Shown here: piece after piece, positions 26,401-37,857 of the stretch
Layout: every line of letters begins with the position of its first letter
Numbering within the stretch: position 1 is the first letter of the stretch
From: Manihot esculenta
Lineage: Eukaryota > Streptophyta > Magnoliopsida > Malpighiales > Euphorbiaceae
Direction of reading: 5' to 3'
Assembly (NCBI RefSeq): GCF_001659605.2
Contig: NC_035171.2
Location: 28,127,825 to 28,191,824 of the forward strand
DNA length: 64,000 bases
Program-made: the position numbers and the translations under genes
The notes under the pieces: generated by a model
The model's database searches: none
What the model saw: the letters and a program-made list of their open reading frames with translations, nothing else
Told to the model about the DNA's origin: nothing

Positions 26401-28456
26401 AACTTAGAATTTCTCAAAAATCTTCATCTAGTCTTTATTTGGTATGTTTATATCTATAATATAGTTGTGTATCTTAAGAAAGCTTAAGATACACAACTAT
26501 ATTATAGATATAAAAATATCAAATAAAGACTATTAAGATATCAAATAAAGACTATTAATTTATCATTCTTAAAACATTATTAAACTTATATCTATCAATA
26601 TATATTCATTTCACGAATTTTAAAAAAATTTTCAAATAAATGTGTAGCAGTCTTATCATTGTGTTACAACCGTTATAGGCCTGTTTATGCAACCGCGATT
26701 ATAAATGAGGACGACACCTCATATTTCCCAATATATCTCATCGCAAGAAGAGGTTTATATAGAAATAATGAAATCATTTTAAACTACATCCTCAGTGGAG
26801 CTAAGATCAAGAATGAGACTTTCTCAATTGAATTCTAATCAAACCGATTGAAACTTGCAGAAGTAGCAAAGCTATAGAGGAGAACCAACCAGTAAAAACA
26901 AGACTAGGAGAGAAGTGTAATGTCATGACCAGCATGGGGAGACTGTAACAAAGTTCAAAACCATTCCAAGTGAATATGACTTTTGACATTGAGTGCTCTT
27001 TCACTTAAAGTAAGGTAAAATGTATTAGTGGAAGGCGAGATATCAAACTCTTCTCAATCTCTACCAATTTGGTGGGTTGAACTTGAAAAAGTAAAGATTT
27101 TGGAGGTTTTGAAACCTCCAAAATTCTTACTTCCCTTAAAAACCTCCCCCCTAAGCAAATAATACTTCAAAAACTTATACCTCACCTCCAATAGCTTTCT
27201 ACCAAACATAGCATTGGGAGACTCTCTCAAGTGTGCATAGCCTTTCCTTTCATTTAAAAAAGGCTATTTCTATGGTTTAAACCCACAACACCTTGATCAC
27301 AAACATAGACTTTTAGTTAATTTGAAATGGTCATTCTATTAGGATTTTATGTTCAAGACCATAGTTACCGAATTCTCTCAACCCTCCTGTGAACCGCGTT
27401 CCAGATACTTCATACCGAAATGCGATACATTTGTGTCCCAAATTATAAAAGGAAAAGTAAAAAGAATAAAATACATTTTAAAACACTTTAAGTGAGATAT
27501 AGATAATAGATTTAGATGTTAGTGGAATAGGTGGCAATGTTAACTTGGGAGTATAAATTACTATTTTATCAGTTAAACTTTAAAATCTGTTCAGAAAATA
27601 TAAATATTATCACTATTTAATTATATAAACATTATATTATATTGCATAAACATAATTTACATGCCCCCAAATTAAATTGGTGCACCAACCAAATGTACCA
27701 CTATTCGAATTAGCGTATCTATTAAGTTTACCCCCTATGTATCCTATATTTCATTCATTGGCATACCGCGAACTGCGTCTCCATACCACGACTCAAGAGT
27801 ATCACGATTTAAGTAACTATGTTCAAGACCTTATTCTATTAGGACAGTATGTTCAAGAACTAATTCTAGTAGGATTTTCGCCATACATATATAGAGTTGA
27901 AATATTAAGTTTTAGAGGCAAAACTCAAAGATAACAGAAAACCAGTCATAGAAAGTTATTCTTCTTCTCTGTATAACAAGAAAATATGCCTCTTTGCTTT
28001 ACTTTTTTTATTACTTTAGTTCTCTCCCCTCGGACTTTCTCTTACCCACTCTACAGCCTAATTATGGTTGAGTTTGCTAGCTAAAATATATATATATATA
28101 TATCCACACCTATAATATATCTATAAATAAAGGTACCAAAAAGTTAAGCGGGTACAAAGAAGGTTTAACGCATATCCATTATAGCTTTATAAAAGCCATT
28201 ATTCAAAAATCTGATGCGCAGTACTTCAAACAATGGCAAGACTACAAATTCAAAAGCATAATTAGCTGATAATGGATAAAGACAAAAACAATGAAGCACC
28301 AACTTGCTCAAACTGCATTACCTGAAAGAAAGAGAACAATGATCCAGCCATTTCAGAACTTGACTTCCTAGCAGGCAACCCATATTTCTTGCACAAACTT
28401 TGAAGCTCTTTCCTCGAAAGGCTACGATAGAATGCTTCACCTTCCTCAATCGACAT
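20434..28456 (-). CDS. Unknown plant protein, multi-exon, SAP-like N-terminus
   Basis: Reconstructed from splice sites; frame and phase agree across exons 1-4. Exon 1, 28322-28456: 45 codons starting MSIEEGEAFYRSL, with a short helical KELQSLCKKYGLPARKSS stretch resembling a SAP-type motif. Exon 2, 24680-24809. Exon 3, 24388-24494. Exon 4, 22805-23881: 359 codons, Ser/Asn/Glu-rich and probably disordered, with the more conserved-looking ASFEFYVSSEEGIKLSVDLN. Last exon, 20434-20650: ends RKRPF...ALPRRSMRLVSKVLF, then TGA. Exon 4 ends in phase 0 but the last exon needs two carried bases. A 32-bp exon at 22411-22442 with AG and GT borders would supply them, but its acceptor is weak. The total would be about 565 aa. 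The basic Arg/Lys ends suggest a nuclear protein. A non-coding first exon may end at 29226 (CAG/GTAAAT). I do not recognise the family and assign no function. Confidence 0.7.
21019..21210 (+). mobile_element. Truncated copia-type 3' LTR in the last large intron
   Basis: A 192-bp stretch starts TGTTGACTTATTTGCTG and ends AAATTCTTCACA. It carries tgtataaatag as a TATA-like box and is preceded by aaggaggg, a polypurine tract. Just upstream, ctttaaggggag/tgttgac repeats the tract-LTR junction (about 20958-20980). That fits the 3' end of a plus-strand copia element whose body is gone. No primer-binding site or target duplication was seen. Confidence 0.5.
21456..21844. mobile_element. Probable MITE with GGGGTGTTTG-type ends
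   Basis: The left end reads ggggtgtttgtgttaac and the right end reads ccgaacaaccccca, so the termini are roughly inverted (GGGGTGTTTG against GGGGGTTGTTCGG). The interior has many cttataagc palindromic phrases typical of hAT-like MITEs. I could not define a clean target duplication. The phrase gagctagaccc occurs on both sides (about 21441 and 21871). Boundaries are approximate. Confidence 0.45.
24992..25056. repeat. Short tandem duplication in intron 1 of the unknown gene
   Basis: The phrase caaactcttattaatgattt, followed by attaatacca, is repeated once with a single change (ctcttatt against ctcttgtt). The unit is about 32 bp. No function is evident. Confidence 0.6.
25690..26750. mobile_element. 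Probable decayed transposon inside intron 1
   Basis: This part of the 3.5-kb intron 1 differs in texture from its surroundings. It has gtaacggccgttac near 25770 and an approximately inverted gttacaaccgttatagg near 26665. A leader-like stretch ends in aaag/gtgaat near 26000, and an LTR-like segment (TGTTGACTATTTT...TCTTCA, about 26222-26426) has a tgtataaata box. I could not prove ends or a class. Boundaries are approximate. Confidence 0.3.
26430..26531. repeat. Long near-perfect hairpin, 49-bp arms with a 4-nt loop
   Basis: The left arm 26430-26478 and right arm 26483-26531 are reverse complements apart from two mismatches, with the loop aaag between them. The arms begin agtctttattt and end gtgtatcttaag at the loop. 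A partial extra copy of the outer arm (atatcaaataaagacta) follows at about 26538-26554. The hairpin lies in intron 1 of the unknown minus-strand gene and would fold in its pre-mRNA. Confidence 0.9.
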
Positions 28457-29229
28457 CTTCCAAATTTGAAAAGTGGCAACAAATAAGAACGTGTTTTTCC
28501 CAGTGTGAACATGATATTCCATTGAAAGATGGAAAATCTCATTTAAACAATTCGCCTAAAAAAAATTACTCCCAAAATTCAATACTCAAGTAATCCATCT
28601 TCGCTATCGCGCACAAATCCAAGGTAATAGAAATAAAAATAAAAGTCACTAGTTCCGCTGAATACCAGTTAAAAAGCACTAAAATTCAACAAATTAAAGA
28701 AAAGCTCACACAATATAACACCATTAGCTCCAGAAAAATGGAGACAAGTAACAAGATTCTATTTGGTCCCCGGGAAAGGGAAGAACGTTAAAGAAATTTG
28801 GATTTTGAATTTCATAATTTGAACACGGTTTTCAAAATCAAATCTCCGGCTCTATTTTCACTTCAAGAACCAAATAGGAAAAATTTTAAAATTATTCTTC
28901 TGTTTCTAGGAAACTAAACCAAATAGAGTATAATCGTTCTGTCCGTCACATAGGAGCCGCAGAAGAAAAAAAAAATGAAACCAAACAAAGCAAAGTTCTT
29001 TATTTACTTTTCATCGCAGGAAATGACAAAATCAAGAAAAAGACTTGATTTACATCTTCTTTTCTTTTACTACATTATCCAAGCAACCAAACAGAGCGAG
29101 CTCTTTTGAACTCCTCCATTTATTTTCTTTTTTTAAAAGCTTATTTTTAAACTTCCGATGAAAGACGTAAAGCAAAGAGTAAGAACGAAGAAGAAGGAGG
29201 AGATAAGTATGTACCTAATATTTACCTGA

Positions 29230-32200
29230 TTGAAAAAATTGTTGGAGAAGTTGCAGAGAAAGTGAAGGGAAACGCGAGAAAATTTACATTCCTTTTAACA
29301 GGAAAGAGTCGGTTCGCGTGGAACCGACTTCGAAATGTCAAAGTCACACTTTGTTTTCCACTAGGTAGGAAAAATGGGAAAAATTTAAAAATAAAAATAT
29401 AATTACTATAATACCCCAATATTATGGTGTAAGTAATTAAAATATTTATATAATTTTAAAATTATATTAAAATATTCTTATATTTTTTTATTTATTAAAA
29501 AAATTTCATTAATTTTTATTATTAAATTTATTCTAAATAATTAAAATATCCATACAGCTTTAAGAATACGTTACAATACTCTTATGCTCCTATACTGTTA
29601 ATTAAAAATAATAATTATAATATTTTATAATTTTTACTGTGAATTTATTAGATAAATATTTAAAAAAACTATATTTTTTACTTTATTTTCTTGTTCTGTC
29701 TCTCGTATTCTCTTTTATCTCTTTCTATATTTCTTTTAAAAATTAACAATCAAATAATATAGTATGAGTAATATAGACAATGGCAAGTTAATTAATAAAA
29801 TTAATGAGTAATAGAATAAATAGTGAGTTTTATTTAATATAAAATTAATTTAAATATATGAAAAAAAATTTAATTTTAATTAATAGACAAATGATGAAAA
29901 TAAATAAAAAAAATTAACTAATATCTGTTTTAATTAATAAAATAAAAATATAAAAATATTTTAATATAATTTTAGAAGTAAATGATATTTTAATTAGTCA
30001 ACACAACTACAGAAGTATAATATTAAATTTTTTTTAACTCTAATAAAATGGATAAAAATTAATAAATATTTTTTAATTGACTGAATAAAAATAAAAATAA
30101 ATCAAATTAAATTAATATAATTTTATTTAAATACCAAATAAGTGCATTTTAAAATTTTAGACTATTTTTTTTATGTTATGAAAATTTGAATCAAGTGAAT
30201 TCTTTTACTTTTGTTAAGAGCTAAATAAGTTCTAATATAATATGATATTATTTTTTAATAGTAAAATATTATTTTTTTTAATAATAAAAATATGATTTTA
30301 TAATTTAAAATATCAAAAATTAATATTTTAATTAATATAAAAATTTTAGAAAATATATAGATATAATAAATAATTTTTAAAATTAAAAAATAAAATTTAA
30401 TTGTAAAGAAATAATATTATAAAAAGTAATATTATATTAAATGAGAGTTTATTTGATACTTGAGTAACATTTAATTGGACTAAAAATTTGAATTGGATTT
30501 ATTTAATTTTTATTAAAAATATAAAATTTAAATGAGACTTATATTTAAATAAAAATATAAAAATATTTTAATATAATTTTAAAATAATATTTCAATTAAT
30601 TATGATAAATTATAAGGCCAGAATGATAATTAGTCTAAAATAAAAATAAAGAGCCAAAGATGGCATCGTTTTTCTTGCCTTTTTTTTTTCCAGAATTTTT
30701 TGTCGTCTTTGTCGGAAAAAAACAATAAAATTAAAATATTTAACTACTGAATATTAATAAAATTCTATGAAATAAAAAAAGGTATTATCTCAAACAGATG
30801 GACGATTATATTTATACATTTTCTAGTCAAAGTATGAGCAATTAGAGTAGTATTACGATAAATTCATCTGACAGAAATATCAGTTTTAAAATCTAACAAA
30901 AATTTATAATTATTCAAAATCAAATCCTACGTAAGATAACTTGACAAAAATGTTCATCCAAATGCCTGTCTAAATCCTTATATAAGATAATTTGACAAAG
31001 ATAATTTGACAAATATACTTTTTTCTTTTTCTTATCTCTCAAGCATAAATTATTAAAATCTTCCGAATAAAGTCATTGCGATTCCGTAAACTCATAATAA
31101 CTAGTAAATTTCTATTCAATATTTACCTTTCGAAACAACCGAATCAATAAAATTTAAAGAAAAATCAACCACAGATACATGATTCTTTCAAATTAACGAA
31201 AAACCTCCTCCGAATCCTTGTCTATTGACCGTGAAACAACCATCAAAATGTAAAAGTTATAAAAAAAAAATCCAAAACTAAGAGATTTTATTTCCATCAA
31301 AAATAAAATGTCTGGTTTATAACTAATAACCAAATCTTTTAATGCATTAACTATCCGAGTATTGCCGCCATAAATTTGTTAAAAAGATATACATATTCTG
31401 AAAATTGATTGAATTGTATGTGAGAAATATCCCACCATACATAAATCATAAGTGACAATCAGAATAAAAGAAAAGAAGAAATTAGATTTAAGTAAAAAAA
31501 AAATGCGAAAATATTGAATTACAAAAACATCACAAAGAAAAACTTGCATAAAAAATAACTTACATTAGTGAAATATCTTCTTTATACGGAATCTATTTAT
31601 CCTCTCAAAATTTGTTTTTCCTCTAAAAATTATTACTCACGAAAATCCGATTCATTATAATCCACTCTTTATTTGACTAACAAACTCTCATTCATCTCTC
31701 AATCAATTAAATTCCACCAAACTTTCAACTCATCGGTTTCAATCAATTAATTTTATATTTTTCTATTAAAATCATAATTTCAGGTATTCTAAAATGTAAA
31801 TAACAAATAATTAACAATGTAATTAATTAATAATTAATTATTAATTAAAAATTAAAAAATACAAAAAAAATATAAAACAATTAATAAAAAAATCAAATAT
31901 TTATGATAATTCATATTTATATTTAATATTTTAAATAATAAATAATAAAGTCAAACTTTTTTAATTTACTATAATTATAGCTAAATAACTAAATTATATT
32001 TATAAATTTAAAATTTTATTTGAATAATAAAATAATTTTTAAACATATATTTTTATTACAATAATATAATTTTTTATTAATTTCATTATTCACTCACTAT
32101 TTCCACTTTTATAATATTATTGAAGATATTAATAACAACTTCAAATATGAAAAAAATAATATTCAAGGAGCTCCTTCAAATTCAACGGGCTGATTGGCCC

Positions 32201-32807
32201 AATTGACTAATATCAAGGGCTGTTGTTGGCTGAAAATTGCCAGAGAACCTACGAGCTGAATTGCCAAAATCGGAGTATAACATTCAGTGAAATATCTCAA
32301 TATATAATTTATAATAAATATTTATTTATATAATATATTTAATATTATATAAAATAAATATAAAATATATTTAATTTAAATTAAAAAATTATATATTTTA
32401 TTAATAATATAAAACTTTAAGGACTATATTATCTTATATAAATTCAATTTAGTCCTCTAATTATAATTGTAACAAGTTGAAAAAGTATAGTTTTACCATT
32501 CAAGATTTAAAGTGTTTGATATAAATGTAAATTATCGTAAAATTTTAAATTTTTCTATTTAATACTCTAAAAATATATTGTGATTTTATCAATTTTTTAT
32601 TTTTAGATATATAATTTAGTTTATATAAATAGTACTTGTGGTATTAAATTGTTAATAAATAATGATAATTTTTAAATATGTTAAAAATATTAATATGAAA
32701 ATCATATAAAGAAATACTAATTTAATATAAATTGAATTAAAGACCTTAAAATGAAAATAAAATAAAATAAAATAAATTATATCTTTATTTTTAATTAATA
32801 ATTACAT
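29230..32807. other. AT-rich intergenic DNA
   Basis: The first 150 bp probably belong to the promoter and non-coding first exon of the minus-strand unknown gene (candidate donor at 29226). The remainder is AT-rich with no supported gene or recognised repeat. Confidence 0.45.
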
Positions 32808-32820
32808 TTTATTTATTAAA

Positions 32821-32905
32821 TTTTTTTTTTTTGAAATAGGAGGTGGGGGAGTCGAACCTTTGACCTCACAATGATGCACTTTTCATCAGACTAAACCTCA
32901 GAGTG
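32821..32905 (-). mobile_element. Short tRNA-derived SINE with 13-bp target duplication
   Basis: On the minus strand it reads cactctgaggtttagtctgatg..., then ggttcgactcc, an exact match to the pol III B box GGTTCGANNCC. An A-box-like ttagtctgatg lies about 35 bp before it. It ends in a poly(A) tail of 12 (the T run at 32821-32832). The direct repeats tttatttattaaa (32808-32820) and tttatttactaaa (32906-32918) flank it, differing at one base. Length and structure fit a plant SINE, possibly 5'-truncated. Confidence 0.75.
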
Positions 32906-32918
32906 TTTATTTACTAAA

Positions 32919-33873
32919 TCATTATTAGTATTAAAATATTACTGTTATTTATTAATGCACGATATTATATTAATGCACGATATTTACTAAATCATTATTA
33001 GTATTATTTTAATATAAATTTTCTTAAAAATTTTAATAAATGTTCAAAAAATTATGTAATTATACATTTAAATATATTTCTTAATTAATTTTTTTAACTA
33101 AAAAAACCTTATATTTTATTTTTATCTTGATTTATATTACTTTGATCAGTTAATTTTTTTTACCCGCAATTTAACTATTATATCAATTAATTTTTTGTAA
33201 TAAAAAATTAAACACTAATATTTTATCAATGAAGGTTTTTCATTCAAAATTTATCCCACCTTTTGATTAATTATTTTTTAAAATAAAATTTAACCTCTCC
33301 TTTATTTCAATAAAATATATTCCTCAAAATTTAACCCTTCTTTGAATTAATTGATCAAATGAATTAATTTGGATTTTCATTTGATGTAATTATAATATCA
33401 TGTGATTTAGGCCAAAAGTTCTGAAATTATTTAATTTAAATTCCAATTAATTCATATAATCAAACCATACTCAATTAATTCCTTGTAACTATAATTTCAT
33501 AAGATTTTATCAAAAAAAAAAATTTAGAATTTAAATATTGGTTTAATGTAATCATACTTATAAACAAATAAGGATGAAGCCCTTCCTTGCTAAGCAGTCT
33601 CAAAAGACACTAGCATGCACCAAAATCCAACACCAACAATAAAATCAGAGCAACCAAACAGAAAAAACAAGACACAGCCGACCGAGGCAGAGATGCTAAG
33701 ACCAGCGCCACCTCCACGGCGGCCAAACCAAAACCCTCATAGCACTCGACTAACGTTTTTTAAATCAAATAAAAGTTTTCATCAGATATATTAATATTTT
33801 AGAGAAAAATATTTTTCTTATTTTTAGATATATACAGGCAAGCATATAGAAAAAAGTATAGCTCATTTTCATT
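32919..33873. other. AT-rich intergenic DNA with a short GC-richer patch
   Basis: Mostly AT-rich. At about 33560-33740 there is a more complex patch (agcgccacctccacggcgg) resembling decayed retroelement leader sequence. No gene was seen. Confidence 0.4.
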
Positions 33874-35357
33874 TACCAAGGTATAAGTACAAGTTAAAAA
33901 ATGAAATATTGGATCTCCACCCTTGGATTTAAAAATTAGGATCAATCCTAGCCATTCATCTAATATTTTAATTTATATATATATAAACATTGAGAGTTAG
34001 TTTAACCGAAGTTAATTGAACTTTAAAATAAAGTTTTATGAGTGAAAAATAAAAGTTTGAAAAGTTACAAAATTAATTAAAATTTATAGAAGTTAAAGAA
34101 TTAAAAAAAATTTTTCTAGGCTTGTCCATATGATAAATTATAACCCAATTGCAATTAAATCACAATTATTAAACATACCAAAGAGAAAATATTACCTCTT
34201 ATTGCAAGAGATGTATTCAAGAGGTTAGATGTAATAACTGAGATTTTTTTTACTTATTGGTTTCGAGTTTTTAAAATTTGAGAGAGTGTTTTGCTTTTCT
34301 CAGTTCTATACAAATTTTGATTAATTGTTTTTAAATTTATAAAATTTATAGTTAAAATTTTAATACACTTAAAAAGTAAAAAATTGGGAATCTAATTTAA
34401 ATTTAATTAGGCAAATCATTTGATAGATTAATTAGTTTGGTTGAGCAATTGAGAGTTCTTTTTTTTTTTTTATGTTTGGTAAATATAATTTCTAGATTAA
34501 TATTTAAAAATTAATTATTATTGGATCAAAATTATGGTATAAATGTGGATTGCATAATAGACACATTTTAGATATGAAAAATGTTAGCAAAGATTTTCTT
34601 TCTTAAAAAATACTGAATTAGGATCGAATATGCTGAAATATTAAAATGTGTTTATTGAGCGGAAAAAAGCATTTTGATAATAACTTTTTGTTATGGATAT
34701 CAGAATCGCTGATAAAAATTAAATTCGAAAAATTCATTTAGAGATTTATGTTGTTATATATTTTTAACTATGTAACAACCTGTTATGAAATTTAAAAATA
34801 TCGGTTAAAATTTTAAAATAGTCTCTGAAATTTTTTATTAATATTTTAAATTTTTTTATACACCTATTTAATGTAGACGTTATATTTTATGAAACAATTT
34901 AATTTTCATTTAAAATTATATACTTCTCTAATCTATTTAAAATTTATTTTTAAATGCATTTACTGAGTCATGAAATCTATTATAATTAATAATTAAAATA
35001 ATTATTGTGCGATAATTTATTCTTCACCACTCGCCAAGACACCGACCCACCGATCACTAATTGCCAACGGCTTGCGACAATTTATTAACCCAACCAATCA
35101 TCATGTAAATAATTGGTATTCAAAATCTAATTTGTATTAATCCTTTCCATACAGTCAAGAAAAATTCTTTTGTCTAGTTCTACGGCCGATCGAAAAAAAA
35201 TAAAAATCGTTGTAACTGAGACGACTTCCACACATGATACAAAACTGCCGATTAATGCTTCCGTCAGATTCCTGCAAAGTCTATCCATGGATGTACAAAA
35301 TTGCATAAATAAGGGATATCTCTGGAAGAAAAAGAGAAGATAAGGAATAGTGGAGAA

Positions 35358-37503
35358 ATGGGGCAAGAAGATGGGTGGACAAAGGGCATGGGAGGTTCAC
35401 TTCCTGTTGAGAGTGTGCAGGCGCTTGCTTCCAAGAATCTCAAGGACATACCACACAGATACATCAGGCCTGAACTCGAATTCGACGACGTTTCAGTGGA
35501 TGAAGCCCTCCAAATTCCAGTCATCGATATGAGCAAGCTGGTGGGAAATCACTCAGACCATGGTGATGAGCTGGCTGAGCTTCATCAGGCCTGTGAAAAC
35601 TGGGGATTTTTTCAGGTACCCATTAAATTATACATCTTCCTTGAACAGAATGATCTCTTTTGGTGTCTGAAATAACTGTAAATAATGGATGATGCAGCTG
35701 ATAAATCATGGGGTTCCGGAAGAAGTGATGGAGAATATGAAGATGGAGACAGAAGAGTTCTTTAAGCTGCCATTGGAGGAGAAGATGGCCTGTGCTCAGC
35801 TGGCCGATAGTATAGAAGGATATGGGCAAGCCTTTGTTGTTTCTGAAGAACAAAAGCTTGATTGGGGTGACATGCTTTTCCTTCTTTCCAAGCCTAACTC
35901 CATAAGAAAAATGAGATTTTGGCCAACTATTCCCACTTCTTTTAGGTAAATCATTTTCTGAAAGAGAAATATATTATATTTTTTCATGATTTGATTCATT
36001 TTTTTTATTTCTGGGTTGTTTTTCATTTGTTCTGCAACATTACTATTTATTCATTTTCAATTGTTCCATAAAAATCACTTATTTTGATCATAGATTTGCC
36101 TAGTCGGTTAATTAAGATCAAGGGGAAGCCAATAGAGAAACTATTACAGGGCAAGGACTACACCGTTGTAATTAAAAACCTCAACTCTTTGGTATACCAA
36201 TTTCTTATTAAAGCCTTTCAAAAATTATAATTAAAATAACATTTCTTCTAATTTATAATTATTAATTAATATAAAATATTTGATTAAATATAAAGAATTA
36301 CAGTGATAAAAAAAATCAGTTATTGTAATTTTTTTAAACAGTAATTTCATTACGTTAAAATTTCAAAAATAAAATTTACACACGAAACACAAAATTAGAA
36401 TACATAATAAAATCTTTGACATAAAAACACTAATAGGTCTATATATAGCACCCATCTAGCTTGCCTATGGAGCTTAAGTTGGATTCGGTTAATCAAATAA
36501 TTATTTAATTGATTATGGTATCATTTTATTATTATTATTTTGAAACAGGTATGGTTTTATTATTGATGTACCATGTTGGTAACTTAATTTTTATTAGAGA
36601 AACCTTTGACAAGTACTCAACAGAGGTGCAAAGAGTTGCAGAATGCTTGGTGAGGTTGATGGGCAGGAACTTGGAGATAGAGCCAAAGAAGCTTGGAAGC
36701 ATGTTTGAAGATGGGATACAATCTATAAGATTGAATTATTATCCACCCTGTGTGGAGGCAAACAAGGTCACAGGTCTAAACACCCACTCTGATTCAACTG
36801 GGTTGACATTGTTAATTCAAGCAAATGAAGTTCAAGGGTTGCAAATCAAGAAAAATGGTAAATGGGTACCCATCAAGCCTATCCCTGGTGCCTTTATTGT
36901 CAATATTGGTGACATCATTGAGGTAATTAACACCCTTTGCACTCTTTCTTTGGACTATTTAGGCTTTGAAATTTCAGCTTCATACATATATATGAGGGTT
37001 ATACTATTTGACTAATTATATCATAAAATTTATTTTTACAAAAAATTCAATATAAACTCGTAGTGTAAATACATGAGATTTTATATGTATTCCGCTCTTA
37101 TTTTATATCGTAGATCTATATGGATTCAGTTTAGGTAAGAAGAGTGAATATTTTTATTTATTTTTCTTAGCACATTTATGGGAAAACATAATGAGGATTT
37201 CTCAATAACATGAGAGTAGAAGTATGAATTTCTAACCCTCAATTCTTAATGAAGCAGATAATGAGTAATGGGAAATACAAGAGCATAGAGCACAGAGCAG
37301 TTGTGAACCCAGAAAAAGAAAGGCTTTCAATTGCAGCATTTCATGGTCCAAATATGAAGAGCATTATAGCACCTCTTGAAGATCTTGTTAAGAAGGAGAC
37401 ACCAAATTACAAGTCCTTAACACATGAAGAATTTGTGAAGCTTGTTGTCCGCAGCAAAATTGATGGTAAAAGCATAGTGGGTCGCATGAAACTGGAGCAC
37501 TGA
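35358..37503 (+). CDS. SRG1-like 2-oxoglutarate/Fe(II)-dependent dioxygenase (intact copy)
   Basis: Four exons: 35358-35615, 35698-35945, 36598-36922 and 37258-37503, all with GT-AG borders and matching phases, giving 358 aa, the usual length for SRG1-type enzymes. The N-terminal DIOX_N domain carries IPVIDMSKL and the ACENWGFFQ/LINHGV junction. The C-terminal double-stranded beta-helix has RLNYYPPC, iron ligands H232, D234 and H289, and the 2-oxoglutarate-binding R299 and S301 (RLS). The catalytic set is therefore complete. Enzymes of this DOXC class hydroxylate or demethylate specialised metabolites in the cytosol; the substrate cannot be read from sequence. A cataaataag box lies about 50 bp before the ATG. 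A copia element sits 55 bp after the stop codon and could affect 3'-end formation. The nearest relatives I know are annotated SRG1, codeine O-demethylase-like or norcoclaurine synthase 1-like. Confidence 0.9.
36094..36191 (+). other. Exon-like block inside intron 2 of the dioxygenase
   Basis: A 98-bp open stretch is bordered by tgatcatag and g/gtatacc. After the first two bases it reads LPSRLIKIKGKPIEKLL and then QGKDYTVVIKNLNSL. It is also present in copy B (about 61994-62090), where it has a 1-base deletion. If spliced between exons 2 and 3 it gives an immediate stop, so it is not a normal exon of this gene. Its source is unknown. Confidence 0.4.
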
Positions 37504-37557
37504 ATAAAGCTTTTGCCCAATTTGGGAGAATGATTTTTCAGCCATATGACTACCTAT

Positions 37558-37857
37558 AAAGGAAATTATAAAGAAATGTATTTTATTATAATTGAATGTA
37601 GCTCAGTATATCAATGAGCTAAATTACACAGCTTTAAATAAGTAGAAAAACAACCATAGTAGCAAATAAACAGGAGAAAATAACTGAACTAACTTAGACA
37701 ATCAAACTCATCACTCGCGGAATCATAACCACTTAGACACATTCAAAGTAAAACATATTTACAAAAATACACCTTATCACTCCAATGCTCTAGCACACGG
37801 CAATCACCTTATTACTCCAGAGGGATGAACACATCCTTATAACTCCTTAAGCTATTA
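37558..37857 (-). repeat. 3' LTR (300 bp) of the full-length copia element
   Basis: It is almost identical to 42478-42777, with five substitutions over 300 bp and no indels. The inner edge is followed by a polypurine tract (minus-strand gaggggggA; complement of 37858-37866). The target duplication CCTAT lies at 37553-37557. The sense-strand ends are TAATAG and CCTTT rather than TG...CA. Confidence 0.9.

Larger units (their letters stand above)
33874..37557 (+). repeat. Segmental duplication, copy A (dioxygenase locus)
   Basis: It begins taccaaggtataa(g/c)tacaagtt and is shared with 60227-63507, covering promoter, exons, introns and 3' flank at high identity. Copy B lacks roughly 450 bp corresponding to about 33960-34420 of copy A and carries other small indels. 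Homology continues past the copia insertion (cctataag at 42778), so the duplicated segment is longer than the two genes and may run beyond the window. Confidence 0.9.

Noticed and set aside
32821..32905. A functional tRNA gene
   Set aside because: Only the B-box region matches. There is no complete cloverleaf, and the poly(A) tail and target duplications show a retroposed SINE.
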